Assembly (NCBI GenBank): GCA_027620655.1
Contig: JAQCDS010000006.1
Location: 1 to 64,000, forward strand
Origin: Bacteroidota bacterium
GTDB taxonomy: Bacteria > Bacteroidota > Bacteroidia > Flavobacteriales > Flavobacteriaceae
Length of the DNA stretch: 64,000 bases
Direction: 5' to 3'
Shown here: positions 38,516 to 49,532 of the stretch, piece by piece
How the letters are laid out: every line of letters begins with the position of its first letter
Position numbering within the stretch: the first letter of the stretch is position 1
Position numbers and translations under genes: made by a program
Notes under the pieces: model-generated
The model's input: only the letters and a program-made list of their open reading frames with translations
Told to the model about the DNA's origin: nothing
Databases searched by the model: none

Positions 38516-39514
38516 ATGAAGAGAAGAAAATTTATCAAAAATGCATCATTAACAAGTCTTGGAATAACTGTTGCTGGGACGTTGAATAGTTGTGTTGATT
38601 CTTCTGAAAATACTTTTGTAAATCCAAAAATTAAACCCCAAATTCCTGTTGTAATTGCAACATGGAATGTAAAATTTGCTACGGCGGAAGCGTGGAAAAT
38701 ATTAATTGATGGCGGAAGTGCGCTAGATGCTGTTGAGCAAGGATGTCGAATAGAAGAAGCCAATGAAAAAGGACAATCGGTAGGGAAAGGCGGGCTTCCA
38801 GACAGAGACGGCAATGTGACTCTGGATGCATGTATTATGAATGAACAAGGAAATTGTGGTGCTGTTGTTTTTTTACAAAATATAACTCATGCCGTATCTG
38901 TGGCCCGTAGAGTAATGGAAGACACTCCACATGTAATGCTTGCAGGAAAAGGCGCAGAAAAATTTGCAATTTCAAAAGGATTTAAAAAAGAAAATTTACT
39001 TACTGAAGCCTCTAAATTAGCATGGAAAAAATGGGCAGAAACAAGTCAATATAGTCCAATAATAAATATCGAAAACCACGACACTGTAGGCGTGTTAGCC
39101 ATTGATAAAAACGGTGATATTTCAGGGGCATGCACCACGAGCGGACTGGCCTACAAAATGAACGGTAGAGTTGGAGACTCCCCAATTATTGGGTCAGGGC
39201 TTTTTGTAGATAATAATGTTGGAGGTGCTGTAGCAACAGGGCTTGGAGAAGAAGTTGTAAAAACCGTTGGCAGTTTCTTAATCGTAGAACTTATGCGTCA
39301 AGGGAAAACACCTCAACAAGCCTGCGAAGAAGCCATTCGGCGAATTGTCGACAAACCCAACAGTCAATACAAAAATTTTCAAGTAGGATATATTGCTGTA
39401 AATAAACAAGGTGAAACAGGAGCCTACTCTATTCATCAGTGGTTCAGCATGACAAAATATCAAAATGGAGAAAATCAAAATATTCAATCCGATTATTTTA
39501 ATAAAAATTGCTAA
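38516..39514 (+). CDS. Exported N4-(beta-N-acetylglucosaminyl)-L-asparaginase (glycosylasparaginase)
   Basis: 332 residues from the ATG at 38516; the longer frame starts with TTG at 38510. A twin-arginine-like signal with lipobox (MKRRKFIKNASLTSLG, then GTLNSC) suggests Tat export as a lipoprotein. The enzyme is an N-terminal-nucleophile hydrolase that splits the GlcNAc-Asn bond of N-glycans after removal of the flanking peptide. The self-cleavage site is HDTVGVLAI with Thr190 as nucleophile; downstream RVGDSPIIGSGLFVDN and GGAVATGLGEE are the substrate-binding loops. The architecture resembles the well-studied Elizabethkingia meningoseptica enzyme. It forms a run with the sugar transporter before it and polA after it (10-base gap). 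A related isoaspartyl/plain asparaginase activity is the main alternative. Confidence 0.9.
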   Translation: MKRRKFIKNASLTSLGITVAGTLNSCVDSSENTFVNPKIKPQIPVVIATWNVKFATAEAWKILIDGGSALDAVEQGCRIEEANEKGQSVGKGGLPDRDGNVTLDACIMNEQGNCGAVVFLQNITHAVSVARRVMEDTPHVMLAGKGAEKFAISKGFKKENLLTEASKLAWKKWAETSQYSPIINIENHDTVGVLAIDKNGDISGACTTSGLAYKMNGRVGDSPIIGSGLFVDNNVGGAVATGLGEEVVKTVGSFLIVELMRQGKTPQQACEEAIRRIVDKPNSQYKNFQVGYIAVNKQGETGAYSIHQWFSMTKYQNGENQNIQSDYFNKNC

Positions 39515-39524
39515 AGTATAAACA

Positions 39525-42365
39525 ATGGCTCAGCAAAAACGTTTATTTCTTCTTGATGCTTATGCTCTTATTTTTAGAGGCTATTATGCATTTATCAAAA
39601 ACCCAAGAATCAATTCTAAAGGACTTGACACTTCTGCTATTTTAGGATTTACAAACTCTCTATTGGATGTAATAAAAAGAGAGCGTCCAGACCATTTGGC
39701 CGTTTGTTTTGATAAAGGAGGAAGTACAGATCGACTCGAAGTTTTTCCAGAGTACAAAGCAAATCGAGATGAAACCCCAGAGGGAATAAAAGTCGCTGTT
39801 CCATATATCCATAAAATATTAGAAGCCATGCATATTCCAATTATGGTTAAAGATGGATATGAAGCTGACGATATCATTGGAACATTGGCCAAAAAAGCAG
39901 AAAAAGAAGGCTATCAAACTTATATGGTTACCCCCGACAAAGATTTTGCTCAACTCGTCAGCGAAAATATTTTTATGTATCGCCCAATGTTTGGTGGTGG
40001 TTATGAAACTTGGGGTGTAGAAGAAGTCAAAGAAAAGTTTGAAGTTCAAGACCCAAAACAAGTCATAGATTTTTTAGGAATGAAAGGCGATGCGGTTGAT
40101 AATATCCCTGGTCTTCCTGGAGTAGGCGACAAAACAGCAAAAAAATTTATTAATCTCTACGGAAGTATGGAGGGGCTCATTGAAAATGCTCACCAGCTCA
40201 AAGGCAAAATGAGAGAAAAGGTTGAAGCCAACGCAGAACTCGGACTGCTTTCGAAAAAACTAGCCACAATTTTATTAGATGTCCCTGTCGATTTTAATGC
40301 TAAAAACTTTGAGCTAGACGAGCCCAATCATGAAAAAGTAAATGAAATTTTTCAAGAATTAGAATTCAGACGTTTAATAGAAAATTTCAAAAAAACATTT
40401 GCAGCAAATAAGGCCGATACTACTAATGCTGATGAAAATACTTCAGAAAAAGGAACCCCAAAAATCACAAAAAATACAACGGCGGGCACAGGTCAATTTT
40501 CACTTTTTGATGCCCCTATTGAAGAAAATTCAGTGGCTCCAATATTTGAAAGATCAACTATAAAATCGGTCGCACACTTTTATCAATTTATTGAAAGTGA
40601 TTTTGCTTTTGATTTGTTTTTAAAACAACTTTTAGAAAAAAAATCGGTGTGTTTTGATACCGAAACCACATCCCTCAATCCTCTTGAAGCTAAGCTTGTT
40701 GGAATTGCTTTTTCTTGGGAAGCACACAAAGGCTTTTATATTCCTTTCCCAGATGAACAAGAAAAAGCTCAGCAATTAATTGAAAAGCTCAGACCCTTTT
40801 TTGAAAATGAGAATATTGAAAAAATTGGTCAAAATTTAAAATATGATATTAAGGTGTTGCACAAATACAATCTTTCTGTTGAAGGCCCTTTGTTTGATAC
40901 CATGATTGCACATTATCTTATCAACCCCGATATGCGTCATAATATGAATATTTTGGCAGAAACCTACCTCAACTATACGCCTATGGCTATTGAAGAGTTG
41001 ATTGGGAAAAAAGGGAAACACCAAAAATCGATGCGTAGCGTAAGCTTAGAAACGATTACTGAGTATGCTGTTGAAGATGCCGATATTACATATCAATTAG
41101 CTCAGCATTTCAAGAAAGAAATGTCTGATGCAAATACACTAAATCTTTTCAATTCTATAGAAATTCCTTTAATCAAAGTACTGGCTTCTATGGAATTAGA
41201 AGGCATTCGACTTGATGTTGATTTTCTAAAAAGTCTGTCTTTAGATTTAAATAATGACATCAAAACCCTCGAACAGAATATTTTTGACAAAGCTGGGGAG
41301 GTTTTTAACATTGCATCACCTAAACAATTAGGTGTCATTTTATTTGAAAAATTAAAACTCGTTGATAAACCTAAAAAAACAAAAACGGGGCAATACAGCA
41401 CTGCAGAAGATGTACTTTCTTATCTGGCTAAAGACCATGAAATCATCCGAAATATTTTAGAATATAGAGGGTTGACGAAGCTAAAAAGCACGTATGTTGA
41501 TGCTCTCCCTGAGCAAGTTTTACAAAATACAGGACGAATTCATACAGAATATCTACAAACGGTTGCAGCCACTGGGCGGCTGAGTAGTATCAATCCAAAT
41601 CTTCAAAATATTCCCATACGAACAGAGCGTGGCCGACAAGTTCGAAAAGCATTTGTTCCTCGAAATGAAGACTTTATATTACTTGCAGCAGATTACTCTC
41701 AAATTGAATTACGTGTGATTGCGGCCCTAAGCGAAGAAGAAACCATGATTGAGGCGTTTAAAAATGGAGAAGACATTCATGCTTCTACTGCTTCAAGAGT
41801 ATTTAATGTGCCATTGTCTGAGGTTAATCGCGAACAACGCAGCAATGCAAAAACCGTCAATTTTGGAATTATTTATGGTGTTTCTGCTTTTGGACTAAGC
41901 AATCAAACAGATTTAAGTAGAACAGAAGCCAAAGCGCTTATTGATACCTATTATGCGACTTATCCAAAATTACGAGCGTACATTGCTGATCAAATTGATT
42001 TTGCACGAGATAATGGTTATGTAAAAACAATTTCCAATCGGCGTAGATATTTAAAAGATATCAATTCTAGAAATGCTGTTGTTCGGGGTGCTGCTGAGCG
42101 TAATTCTGTAAATGCACCTATTCAAGGTAGTGCCGCAGACATCATCAAAATTGCAATGATTAATATTTACAAAAATCTTAATGAAGGAGATTTTAAAAGT
42201 AAGATGCTGTTACAAGTGCATGACGAACTTGTTTTTGATGTTTACAAACCTGAATTAGAAAGGATTAAATCGCTAATTAAAACAGAAATGGAAAATGCCC
42301 ACACAATGGTTGTACCATTAGATGTTGAACTAGATATTGGAAAAAATTGGTTGGAAGCTCACTAA
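39525..42365 (+). CDS. polA: DNA polymerase I
   Basis: 946 residues from an ATG. It fills gaps and removes primers during replication and repair. All three domains appear intact: the 5'-3' exonuclease (1-~295: [59 protein letters not shown]), the 3'-5' proofreading domain (~350-535, with the catalytic [10 protein letters not shown] and [12 protein letters not shown]), and the polymerase domain (~560-946: [66 protein letters not shown]). It converges with sucB and their stop codons overlap by 4 bases. Co-orientation with the asparaginase gene looks incidental. Confidence 0.98.
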   Translation: MAQQKRLFLLDAYALIFRGYYAFIKNPRINSKGLDTSAILGFTNSLLDVIKRERPDHLAVCFDKGGSTDRLEVFPEYKANRDETPEGIKVAVPYIHKILEAMHIPIMVKDGYEADDIIGTLAKKAEKEGYQTYMVTPDKDFAQLVSENIFMYRPMFGGGYETWGVEEVKEKFEVQDPKQVIDFLGMKGDAVDNIPGLPGVGDKTAKKFINLYGSMEGLIENAHQLKGKMREKVEANAELGLLSKKLATILLDVPVDFNAKNFELDEPNHEKVNEIFQELEFRRLIENFKKTFAANKADTTNADENTSEKGTPKITKNTTAGTGQFSLFDAPIEENSVAPIFERSTIKSVAHFYQFIESDFAFDLFLKQLLEKKSVCFDTETTSLNPLEAKLVGIAFSWEAHKGFYIPFPDEQEKAQQLIEKLRPFFENENIEKIGQNLKYDIKVLHKYNLSVEGPLFDTMIAHYLINPDMRHNMNILAETYLNYTPMAIEELIGKKGKHQKSMRSVSLETITEYAVEDADITYQLAQHFKKEMSDANTLNLFNSIEIPLIKVLASMELEGIRLDVDFLKSLSLDLNNDIKTLEQNIFDKAGEVFNIASPKQLGVILFEKLKLVDKPKKTKTGQYSTAEDVLSYLAKDHEIIRNILEYRGLTKLKSTYVDALPEQVLQNTGRIHTEYLQTVAATGRLSSINPNLQNIPIRTERGRQVRKAFVPRNEDFILLAADYSQIELRVIAALSEEETMIEAFKNGEDIHASTASRVFNVPLSEVNREQRSNAKTVNFGIIYGVSAFGLSNQTDLSRTEAKALIDTYYATYPKLRAYIADQIDFARDNGYVKTISNRRRYLKDINSRNAVVRGAAERNSVNAPIQGSAADIIKIAMINIYKNLNEGDFKSKMLLQVHDELVFDVYKPELERIKSLIKTEMENAHTMVVPLDVELDIGKNWLEAH

Positions 42366-43576
42366 AGTTCCAATGCCTTCTTTACGTCATTATCCATTAG
42401 CAATTCTTGAGGATTTTCTAGTGCTTCTTTTACAGCAACTAAAAATCCAACCGATTCTTTTCCGTCTATAATACGGTGATCGTACGAAAGTGCAACATAC
42501 ATCATAGGGCGGATTTCTACTTTACCGTCTACAGCAACAGGTCTTTCAATAATATTATGCATCCCCAAAATTCCACTTTGTGGAGGGTTGATAATTGGTG
42601 TAGATAACATACTTCCAAACACACCTCCATTAGAAATCGTAAATGTCCCTCCTGTCATTTCATCAACAGTAATTTGCCCATCTCTAGCACGAATCGCCAG
42701 ACGTTTTACTTCAGATTCTACCCCTCTAAATGTTAAATTTTCAGCATTTCTTATAACGGGTACCATAAGTCCTTTTGGACCAGACACAGCAATACTAATA
42801 TCACAGAAATCATATGAAATCATTTCTTTTCCGTCTATCATAGAATTTACTGATGGAAAGATTTTAAGCGCACGAACAACGGCTAAAGTAAAGAAACTCA
42901 TAAATCCAAGTCCTACTTCGTGTTTTTCTTTAAAGGTCTCTTTGTATTGTTTTCTAAGTTCAAATATTGGCGACATATCAACTTCATTAAAAGTCGTTAG
43001 CATGGCCGTTTCATTTTTGGCAGACACCAATCGTTCTGCAACTTTTCTACGTAACATAGAAAGCTTTGAGCGTGTAACTCCTCTTCCCTCAATATCAACT
43101 TTTTGTCCCATTGATGGCACTGCTTTTACAGCGTCTTCTTTAGTAATACGCCCATCTTTTCCAGTACCAGAAATAGTTGTTGTATCAATCCCTTTTTCTG
43201 CTAATATTTTTTTGGCAGCAGGACTAGCAGTCCCTGTCGCATAGGTATTCTCGTTGCTAGGTGCAGCAACCGAAGTTGTAGGGGCTTGTTTTGGTGTATC
43301 TACTTTGGTCGATGGTGAATCATTACCCTCGGGTTTTGTAGCACTGGTGTCTATAAGGCAAACAACTGCTCCTACCTCAACAGCATCGCCTTCTTCTGCT
43401 TTAAGGGTGATTGTTCCACTAACTTCTGCAGGAAGTTCTAGTGTAGCTTTATCGCTATCAACCTCAGCAATGGCTTGGTCTTTTTCGACATAATCGCCGT
43501 CTTGAACTAGCCACTCTGCAATTTCTACTTCTGTAATAGACTCGCCTGGGGAAGGCACTTTCATTTCTAAAATCAT
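42362..43576 (-). CDS. sucB: Dihydrolipoyllysine succinyltransferase, E2 of 2-oxoglutarate dehydrogenase
   Basis: 404 residues from an ATG. It transfers the succinyl group to CoA in the TCA cycle. The order is one lipoyl domain (1-~78, [14 protein letters not shown] with the lipoyl Lys), a Pro/Thr/Ala-rich linker, a peripheral-subunit-binding domain ([15 protein letters not shown]...[11 protein letters not shown], residues ~115-152), and the catalytic core with [15 protein letters not shown] carrying the His-Asp pair. The sequence [16 protein letters not shown] is typical of succinyl E2. It starts one base after the sucA stop. The E3 subunit is not nearby. Confidence 0.96.
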   Translation of the reverse strand: MILEMKVPSPGESITEVEIAEWLVQDGDYVEKDQAIAEVDSDKATLELPAEVSGTITLKAEEGDAVEVGAVVCLIDTSATKPEGNDSPSTKVDTPKQAPTTSVAAPSNENTYATGTASPAAKKILAEKGIDTTTISGTGKDGRITKEDAVKAVPSMGQKVDIEGRGVTRSKLSMLRRKVAERLVSAKNETAMLTTFNEVDMSPIFELRKQYKETFKEKHEVGLGFMSFFTLAVVRALKIFPSVNSMIDGKEMISYDFCDISIAVSGPKGLMVPVIRNAENLTFRGVESEVKRLAIRARDGQITVDEMTGGTFTISNGGVFGSMLSTPIINPPQSGILGMHNIIERPVAVDGKVEIRPMMYVALSYDHRIIDGKESVGFLVAVKEALENPQELLMDNDVKKALEL

Positions 43577-43577
43577 T

Positions 43578-46352
43578 CTATTTTATTTTAGTCTTTTTTC
43601 TTTGATTGTCTTTTGTTTTATCAAAAACAAAATCTATAACTTCTTGATGTCTTCGCTTCGACCGTGTTGAACTTCCTGCTGCTGGTGCACTATAGCTTCT
43701 TCTTGATGCTACACGCCAATTTTTTGAGGCGTCAATATGCATCAAAATATGGGCATAAGCACCCATGTTTCTGGGTTCTTCTTGCGCCCAAACAATGTCA
43801 TCCGCGTTTTTATACTTATCTAAAATTTCTTGAATTTCTGTTTCAGGGAGAGGAAAGAGTTGTTCTATTCGAACTAACGCAATATCGTTTCTGTTCTGTT
43901 GTTCTTTTGCTTCTAAAAGATCGTAATAAAATTTTCCCGTTACAAAAACAAGTGTTTTAGTTGACTTTGAAGATGCTAAATCATCATCAATTAATGGTTT
44001 AAAACTTCCATTTGAAAAGTCTTCTACTGTTGAAACTACCTTTGGATGACGTAATAAGCTTTTTGGTGTAAATACAATGAGTGGTTTTCTATACTTTGCT
44101 TTTAATTGTCTTCTTAAAATATGAAACATATTGGCTGGTGTTGTACAGTCCGCAACAAACATGTTGTCTTTGGCACAGAGTTGTAAATAGCGCTCCATAC
44201 GTCCAGAAGAATGTTCTGCTCCTTGACCCTCATAGCCATGTGGCAAAAGCATTACAATACCGTTGGGGGTTTTCCATTTATCTTCACCACATGAAATGTA
44301 CTGGTCAATCATAATTTGAGCGCCATTACTAAAGTCTCCAAATTGTGCTTCCCAAATTCCTAGTGTGTTGGGGCTTGCCATGGCATAACCATAATCAAAA
44401 CCCAGTACTCCATATTCAGATAATAAAGAATTATAGATATAAAATTTGCCTTGGTCTGAACTGATATTATTCAAAAGAATCACTTCTTCCTCGCTGTCTT
44501 CAACTTTTACAACAGCATGACGATGTGAAAATGTACCTCGCTCTACATCTTGACCAGAAATTCGAACATCAAATCCTTCTTGAAGTAAGGAACCATAGGC
44601 CAAATGCTCGGCCATGGCCCAATCTAGTTTGTCTTGATCAAACATTGTTTGTCGAGATTGAACCAATCGTTCAATTTTACGAATAAATTTTTTGTCGTTT
44701 GGTAAGTTGGAAATAATTCCTGCAATATGCTTGAGTTTTTCTTTTGGATAGGTTGTGTCCACAACTTCCAACATATGATCTGCTCGTGCTCTTGAAAAAT
44801 TAGCCCATGCCTCTTGCATGAATGGGGTAATGACTGTTTTGTCTTCTTTTCTTGAATCTTCTAATTCTGATTCTAGGCTCGCTTTATAATTTTGCTCAGA
44901 TTGCTTGATATAGTCACGGTCAATAATTCCTTCTGCTATCAATTTTTCAGCATAAATATCTCGTGGATTTTTGTGCTTTGCAATGGCTTTATACAGCTTA
45001 GGTTGAGTAAAACGTGGTTCATCACCTTCATTATGCCCATACTTCCTGTAGCCCAATAAATCAATAAACACATCGCGTTTGAATTCCATTCTGAAATCTA
45101 GCGCAAAACGTACAGCATGTACTACGGCTTCCACATCATCGGCATTGACATGCAATACTGGAGAAAGTGTAACTTTTCCAACATCTGTGCAGTAAGTACT
45201 TGAGCGAGCATCTAAATAATTTGTTGTAAATCCAATCTGATTATTAACAACAATATGAATGGTTCCATTGGTTTTGTAGCCGTCAAGTTTGGCCATTTGT
45301 ACCACTTCATAAATAAGTCCTTGCCCTGCTATGGCCGCATCTCCATGTACAACAATAGGCAAAACTTTACTAAAATTATCGCCATAATACTGGTCTTGTT
45401 TTGCTCGTGTAATCCCTTCAACAACCGCCCCAACCGTTTCCAAATGTGAAGGATTTGGTGCAATACTTAAATTAATTTTATTACCATTATCCGTTAAACG
45501 ATCGCTAGTCCAGCCTAAATGATATTTAACATCACCATCAAAGACTTCTTCTTCGTAGTCTTTTCCATCAAACTCGCTAAAAATATCTTTTGCAGATTTT
45601 CCGAAAATATTAGTTAAAGTATTCAATCGCCCTCTGTGAGCCATCCCCATAACAAACTCTTTTACTCCCATTGCAGCTGCTTTTTCTACAAGCGTATCAA
45701 GAGCAGGAATTAGGGACTCATTACCCTCCAGAGAAAATCGCTTTTGCCCTACATATTTGGTGTGCAAAAAGTTTTCAAAAGAAACGGCTTCGTTTAGTTT
45801 TTTTAGAATATGTTTTTTTTCATCAGCAGAAAATTGCCCATGATTATCATTCTGATTAAGTTTATTTTGTATCCATTGAATTTCTTCGGGTTGACGAATA
45901 TACATGTATTCAACTCCAATGGCATCACAATAAATTGCTTCTAAATGCTTGCGAATTTGATGAAGGGTTTGTGGTCCAATCCCCAAAATTTCACCAGCAT
46001 TAAAAACGGTATTTAAATCGTTTTGATGAAGTCCAAAATTTTCAATTTCTAATGTTGGTGCATATTTACGGCGCTCACGTACAGGATTGGTTTTTGTGAA
46101 AAGATGACCTCTAGTTCTGTAAGCGTCTATGAGTTTTACTACTTGAAATTCTTTTTGTACATGCTCGGGGACTTGAGTACTAACACCCTCTACAACTTCT
46201 CCATTGAGGCCATAATTGTCGCTTCCAAAATCGTATCCTTGAAAAAATGCTCTCCAACTAGGCTCAACGCTGTCTGGATCTTGCTGATATTGTTCGTACA
46301 AATCAGCAAAATAAGCGGTGTGTGCTGCATTTAAAAAAGAATATTTGTCCAT
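43578..46352 (-). CDS. sucA: 2-oxoglutarate dehydrogenase E1 component
   Basis: 924 residues from an ATG. It is a thiamine-diphosphate enzyme that decarboxylates 2-oxoglutarate and succinylates the E2 lipoyl group. The N-terminal E2-binding segment is complete ([20 protein letters not shown] and [14 protein letters not shown]). Core motifs: [52 protein letters not shown] (TPP), [18 protein letters not shown], and in the second half [23 protein letters not shown] and [19 protein letters not shown]. It forms a two-gene operon with sucB, with a TATTTTTG promoter box 48 bases upstream of the ATG. A basic C-terminal tail ([13 protein letters not shown]) is slightly longer than usual. Confidence 0.97.
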   Translation of the reverse strand: MDKYSFLNAAHTAYFADLYEQYQQDPDSVEPSWRAFFQGYDFGSDNYGLNGEVVEGVSTQVPEHVQKEFQVVKLIDAYRTRGHLFTKTNPVRERRKYAPTLEIENFGLHQNDLNTVFNAGEILGIGPQTLHQIRKHLEAIYCDAIGVEYMYIRQPEEIQWIQNKLNQNDNHGQFSADEKKHILKKLNEAVSFENFLHTKYVGQKRFSLEGNESLIPALDTLVEKAAAMGVKEFVMGMAHRGRLNTLTNIFGKSAKDIFSEFDGKDYEEEVFDGDVKYHLGWTSDRLTDNGNKINLSIAPNPSHLETVGAVVEGITRAKQDQYYGDNFSKVLPIVVHGDAAIAGQGLIYEVVQMAKLDGYKTNGTIHIVVNNQIGFTTNYLDARSSTYCTDVGKVTLSPVLHVNADDVEAVVHAVRFALDFRMEFKRDVFIDLLGYRKYGHNEGDEPRFTQPKLYKAIAKHKNPRDIYAEKLIAEGIIDRDYIKQSEQNYKASLESELEDSRKEDKTVITPFMQEAWANFSRARADHMLEVVDTTYPKEKLKHIAGIISNLPNDKKFIRKIERLVQSRQTMFDQDKLDWAMAEHLAYGSLLQEGFDVRISGQDVERGTFSHRHAVVKVEDSEEEVILLNNISSDQGKFYIYNSLLSEYGVLGFDYGYAMASPNTLGIWEAQFGDFSNGAQIMIDQYISCGEDKWKTPNGIVMLLPHGYEGQGAEHSSGRMERYLQLCAKDNMFVADCTTPANMFHILRRQLKAKYRKPLIVFTPKSLLRHPKVVSTVEDFSNGSFKPLIDDDLASSKSTKTLVFVTGKFYYDLLEAKEQQNRNDIALVRIEQLFPLPETEIQEILDKYKNADDIVWAQEEPRNMGAYAHILMHIDASKNWRVASRRSYSAPAAGSSTRSKRRHQEVIDFVFDKTKDNQRKKTKIK

Positions 46353-46400
46353 TAATTTATTCGAATCGATTTAAAAAATTAAACGATATAAAATTTAATT

Positions 46401-46408
46401 CAAAAATA
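46401..46408 (-). promoter_or_regulatory. Candidate -7 element of sucAB
   Basis: Minus strand TATTTTTG (TAnnTTTG), 48 bases upstream of the sucA ATG; TTTA stands 17 bases further upstream. Confidence 0.45.
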
Positions 46409-46477
46409 CAACTTTTAGCAAAACCTAAAACTCTTTTTATGGTTTTATATTAGATAAATATTAGTGTTTTTTAGGAT

Positions 46478-47452
46478 TTATGAGGCTCTATTCATCAATT
46501 GCATTCCAAAATTCTTAAGCAACTGTTTTTTTGTAGATTCAATTTGAAGTTCATCCAAGACATTAAACGCTCGTTTTGTGTAGTCTTCAATAGCTGTTTT
46601 GGTGGCAATGGCTGCGCCACTATCTTCAAAAAGTTCCAAAACTTGTGATACTTTTTCATTGGTGGAGAAACTTGTCTTGCTAAACAAATTTTTCAAAGTG
46701 GATTTACAAGAATCTGTTCCAAGCTCCATAGCTTTGAGAAATAAATAGGTTTTTTTATTTTCAATAATATCACCACCAACTTGTTTTCCAAACAATTTTG
46801 GGTCTCCAAAAGCATCCAAATAGTCGTCTTGCAACTGAAATGCAATGCCTAAATACCGTCCAAAATCATACACCTTTTTTTGATCTTCTACAGATGCTTC
46901 TGCCACTATAGCGCCCATTTGCATGGCAGCGCCTACCAAAACTGCAGTTTTGTATTCAATCATTTTTATGTATTCTGGAATAGTAACATCAAAACGTGTT
47001 TCAAAATCAACATCATATTGCTGTCCTTCACAAACTTCCAAAGCTGTTTTACTAAATAATGTAGTGAGTTGTTGAAACTGGCTAGCGTTGTAAGATTCAA
47101 ACAATTGATACGCCAAAATAAGCATGGCATCTCCAGATAAAATTCCAGTATTTAAGTCCCATTTTTCGTGTACAGTTTGTTGGCCTCTACGCAATGGGGC
47201 TTTATCCATAATATCATCGTGAATCAATGAAAAATTGTGAAAGACTTCTATGGCTAAAGCAGCATCCAACGAAGCGGAGACATCACCATTAAAACAATCT
47301 GCAGACATTAGAGTAAGGGTTGGCCTCAATCGCTTTCCTCCCAAATTGAGAATGTACTGTATGGGGTCGTATAAATTTTTTGGAGTTCTTGGCTTGTTGT
47401 AGTGCTCCAAATGAGTAACAAACTGTTTTTGATAGTGTTCTATAGCTTTCAT
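46478..47452 (-). CDS. Polyprenyl diphosphate synthase (trans-isoprenyl synthase family)
   Basis: 324 residues from an ATG. It elongates allylic diphosphates with isopentenyl diphosphate to make precursors for quinones or lipid carriers. The first aspartate-rich motif is DDIMD at 79-83 with the following LRRGQQTVH, the substrate-binding GGKRLRPTLTLM precedes it, and the second motif is DDYLD in FQLQDDYLDAFGDPKLFGKQVGGDI. The residues before the first motif (FSLIH) suggest a product of C15 or longer; the exact chain length cannot be told. It diverges from the tetR operon. A TATTTTTG box ends five bases before its ATG, so its mRNA may be nearly leaderless. Confidence 0.93.
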   Translation of the reverse strand: MKAIEHYQKQFVTHLEHYNKPRTPKNLYDPIQYILNLGGKRLRPTLTLMSADCFNGDVSASLDAALAIEVFHNFSLIHDDIMDKAPLRRGQQTVHEKWDLNTGILSGDAMLILAYQLFESYNASQFQQLTTLFSKTALEVCEGQQYDVDFETRFDVTIPEYIKMIEYKTAVLVGAAMQMGAIVAEASVEDQKKVYDFGRYLGIAFQLQDDYLDAFGDPKLFGKQVGGDIIENKKTYLFLKAMELGTDSCKSTLKNLFSKTSFSTNEKVSQVLELFEDSGAAIATKTAIEDYTKRAFNVLDELQIESTKKQLLKNFGMQLMNRAS

Positions 47453-47457
47453 CTAAA

Positions 47458-47465
47458 CAAAAATA
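47458..47465 (-). promoter_or_regulatory. TAnnTTTG box abutting the polyprenyl synthase start
   Basis: Minus strand TATTTTTG, then TTTAG, then the ATG at 47452. There is no clear -33 TTTG. Confidence 0.42.
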
Positions 47466-47525
47466 ACAGATTTCCCATATAAAATGGACTAAGTCTGAAC
47501 AAATGTTAAATTTTTGTAAAACCTT

Positions 47526-47553
47526 GGAAACTTTAACTGTGTTTTAAGTTTCC
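47526..47553. promoter_or_regulatory. Palindromic operator candidate for the adjacent TetR regulator
   Basis: A 28-bp inverted repeat with 11-bp arms GGAAACTTTAA / TTTAAGTTTCC matches at 10 of 11 positions around a 6-bp centre. It overlaps the -33 region and spacer of the tetR promoter and ends 26 bases before the tetR ATG. Size and position are typical of TetR-family operators. Confidence 0.62.
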
Positions 47554-47566
47554 TAGTGTATCTTTG
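47538..47566 (+). promoter_or_regulatory. Candidate promoter of the tetR-RND pump operon
   Basis: TATCTTTG at 47559-47566 matches TAnnTTTG; TGTG 17 bases upstream is one mismatch from TTTG. The box ends 13 bases before the tetR ATG and the promoter lies within the palindrome region. Confidence 0.55.
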
Positions 47567-47579
47567 CCTTCCCTATATT

Positions 47580-48185
47580 ATGAAAGAAAAAATTATAAAG
47601 AAATCTGAAGAACTGTTTTTGACCCTTGGGTTCAAGAATGTGACTATGGATGATATTGCAACTGGACTTGGTATTTCGAAGAAAACCATATATGCTCACT
47701 TTTCAAACAAAACCGAGCTTGTAAGTGCAGTAACATTTTCTGTACTGGAGTACATCTACAAAGGCATTGAACAAATCAAAAAAAATGCCGTCAACCCCAT
47801 TGAAGAATTGTATAACACGAAGTTGTTTTTAATTAATTTTTTAAAAAAGGAACGTGTTTCTGCTCAATATCAACTCAAAAAATATTATCCAAAGATTTTT
47901 GATCAATTACAGGTCAAAAAATTTCAAAAAATGCACTCTTCTGTTGAAAATAGCCTAAAAAAAGGCGTGGAGCTACAGCTTTTTAGACCAGAAATTGACA
48001 CTGCATTTATTTCAAGAGTTTATTTTGTTGGGATGACAGGAATTCGAGATACCAGTGTATTTTCTGAATCAATTTTTGATAAAAACTACCTCATGGAAAG
48101 TTATTTGGAATATCACTTGCGTGCTATTGTGACCGAAAATGGACTCAAACTACTTAATAATTATGTTAAAAAAAATAAATCCTAA
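47580..48185 (+). CDS. TetR/AcrR-family transcriptional regulator
   Basis: 201 residues from the ATG at 47580 (MKEKIIKKSEELFLTLGF); the longer frame begins with a GTG inside the promoter. The DNA-binding domain is at about 3-50: FKNVTMDDIATGLGISKKTIYAHFSNKTEL is the helix-turn-helix, with recognition helix KKTIYAHF. The rest is an all-helical ligand/dimerisation domain of ordinary size. The gene heads an operon with tolC-, hlyD- and acrB-type genes, so it most likely represses the pump, and itself, until an unknown ligand binds. A 28-bp palindrome over its promoter is the natural operator candidate. Confidence 0.92.
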   Translation: MKEKIIKKSEELFLTLGFKNVTMDDIATGLGISKKTIYAHFSNKTELVSAVTFSVLEYIYKGIEQIKKNAVNPIEELYNTKLFLINFLKKERVSAQYQLKKYYPKIFDQLQVKKFQKMHSSVENSLKKGVELQLFRPEIDTAFISRVYFVGMTGIRDTSVFSESIFDKNYLMESYLEYHLRAIVTENGLKLLNNYVKKNKS

Positions 48186-48186
48186 T

Positions 48187-49521
48187 ATGTTTAGAATAAT
48201 CGCCCTTTTACTGATACCAATGGGTATAATTGCTCAAAACGAGCCTGTTGTATTATCACTTGAAAATGCCATTGACTATGCTTTTCAAAATAATACAGCC
48301 GCAAAAAATAGTGAAAGTGATGTGCGTTTGGCACAACTTCAAAAATGGCAAACAACCTCAACAGGACTTCCTCAAATCAGTGCCAATGTGGCCTACAACA
48401 ATTGGATCAAGCAGCAAGTGTCTCTAATTCCTGCTGAATTTTTTGGTGGAACACCAGGTCAATTTACAGAAGTTGCTTTTGGTACTACACAAACAATGAA
48501 TGGTTCTGTAACACTAAATCAAAAAATATTTGACGGTTCTTACCTTGTAGGATTACAAGCCGCGAAAGTGTATTTGGAAATCTCTAAAAACGCGAAAGAA
48601 AAAACCTTGTCTGAGATAAGAAAAGCTGTTGTAAATGCTTATGGAAATATCCTGATGACAGAAGAAAATCTTAAAATCATCAATTCAAATATAACGGTGG
48701 TAGAGGAAAATATTTCTGAATTACGAGAGGTGTACAAAAATGGGGTGATTGAACAAGAAAGTATTGAGCAACTCCAACTTACTTTGTCTGGACTTGAAAG
48801 CAGTAGAAATTATAATCTTAATCTAAAAAAAATCGCCTATCAAATGTTTAATTTGACCGTTGGGCTTGACATTAATACTAAAGTTCAACTTACGGATTCG
48901 CTTGAACAATTGGTTTTGGTAACTCAACTAAAAAACTCAGAAAATGTAGATAGTAGTGCTGAGGATGTGATTGATTTTAAAATAGCTGAAAATGATTTTC
49001 GTTCTAAAAAATTATTACTTAAACTCGAGAAAAGTAAAGCACTTCCAACAATAAATGCTTTTATTAATGGGTCTTATGCTGGCAATAGCAACGAATTTGA
49101 TTTCTTGAACCGTTCACAAAAATGGTTTGGTGCTTCGCAGTTTGGGGTTAATATGTCCATCCCTTTATTTAGTTCTTTTGGGAGAACATCATTAACGCAA
49201 AAGGCAAAAATCAATTTAGAAAAGTCAAAAAGAAATTTGAACGATGTTAAACAAAAAATAGAGCTTGAAATACAACGTGCGAAAAGTGATTTTAATTTTG
49301 CTTCGCAAGATTTAGACACCAAAAAACAGGCGCTAGAACTCGCCGAAAGAATTGAACAAAAAAATCAAATAAAATTCGCAGAAGGAATGGCTTCTAGTTT
49401 TGAGTTAAGTCAAGCTCAAACACAACTTTATTCTGCTCAACAACAATATATTCAAGGGATGTTTAATCTTATTAATAAGTATGTCATCCTAGATGCACTT
49501 GTAAACCTAAACGAAAATTAA
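48187..49521 (+). CDS. TolC-family outer-membrane efflux protein
   Basis: 444 residues from the ATG at 48187, one base after the tetR stop, with an A/T-rich upstream typical of Bacteroidota starts. ATGs at 48163 and 48139 overlap tetR and are less likely. Signal peptide (MFRIIALLLIPMGIIAQ) is followed by two OEP repeats: LSLENAIDYAFQNNTAAKNSE, then QISANVAYNNW, and the second half LLLKLEKSKALPTINAFING with QAQTQLYSAQQQYIQGMFNL in the last long helix. TolC proteins are trimeric outer-membrane channels with a periplasmic alpha-barrel. It serves the RND pump encoded two genes downstream. Confidence 0.92.
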   Translation: MFRIIALLLIPMGIIAQNEPVVLSLENAIDYAFQNNTAAKNSESDVRLAQLQKWQTTSTGLPQISANVAYNNWIKQQVSLIPAEFFGGTPGQFTEVAFGTTQTMNGSVTLNQKIFDGSYLVGLQAAKVYLEISKNAKEKTLSEIRKAVVNAYGNILMTEENLKIINSNITVVEENISELREVYKNGVIEQESIEQLQLTLSGLESSRNYNLNLKKIAYQMFNLTVGLDINTKVQLTDSLEQLVLVTQLKNSENVDSSAEDVIDFKIAENDFRSKKLLLKLEKSKALPTINAFINGSYAGNSNEFDFLNRSQKWFGASQFGVNMSIPLFSSFGRTSLTQKAKINLEKSKRNLNDVKQKIELEIQRAKSDFNFASQDLDTKKQALELAERIEQKNQIKFAEGMASSFELSQAQTQLYSAQQQYIQGMFNLINKYVILDALVNLNEN

Positions 49522-49532
49522 AAATTTAAAAA

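Noticed and set aside
42588-43244. 218-codon open frame on the plus strand opposite sucB
   Set aside because: It lies wholly antisense to a clear sucB with lipoyl, binding and catalytic motifs; its translation is low in motif content and shows no homology I recognise.
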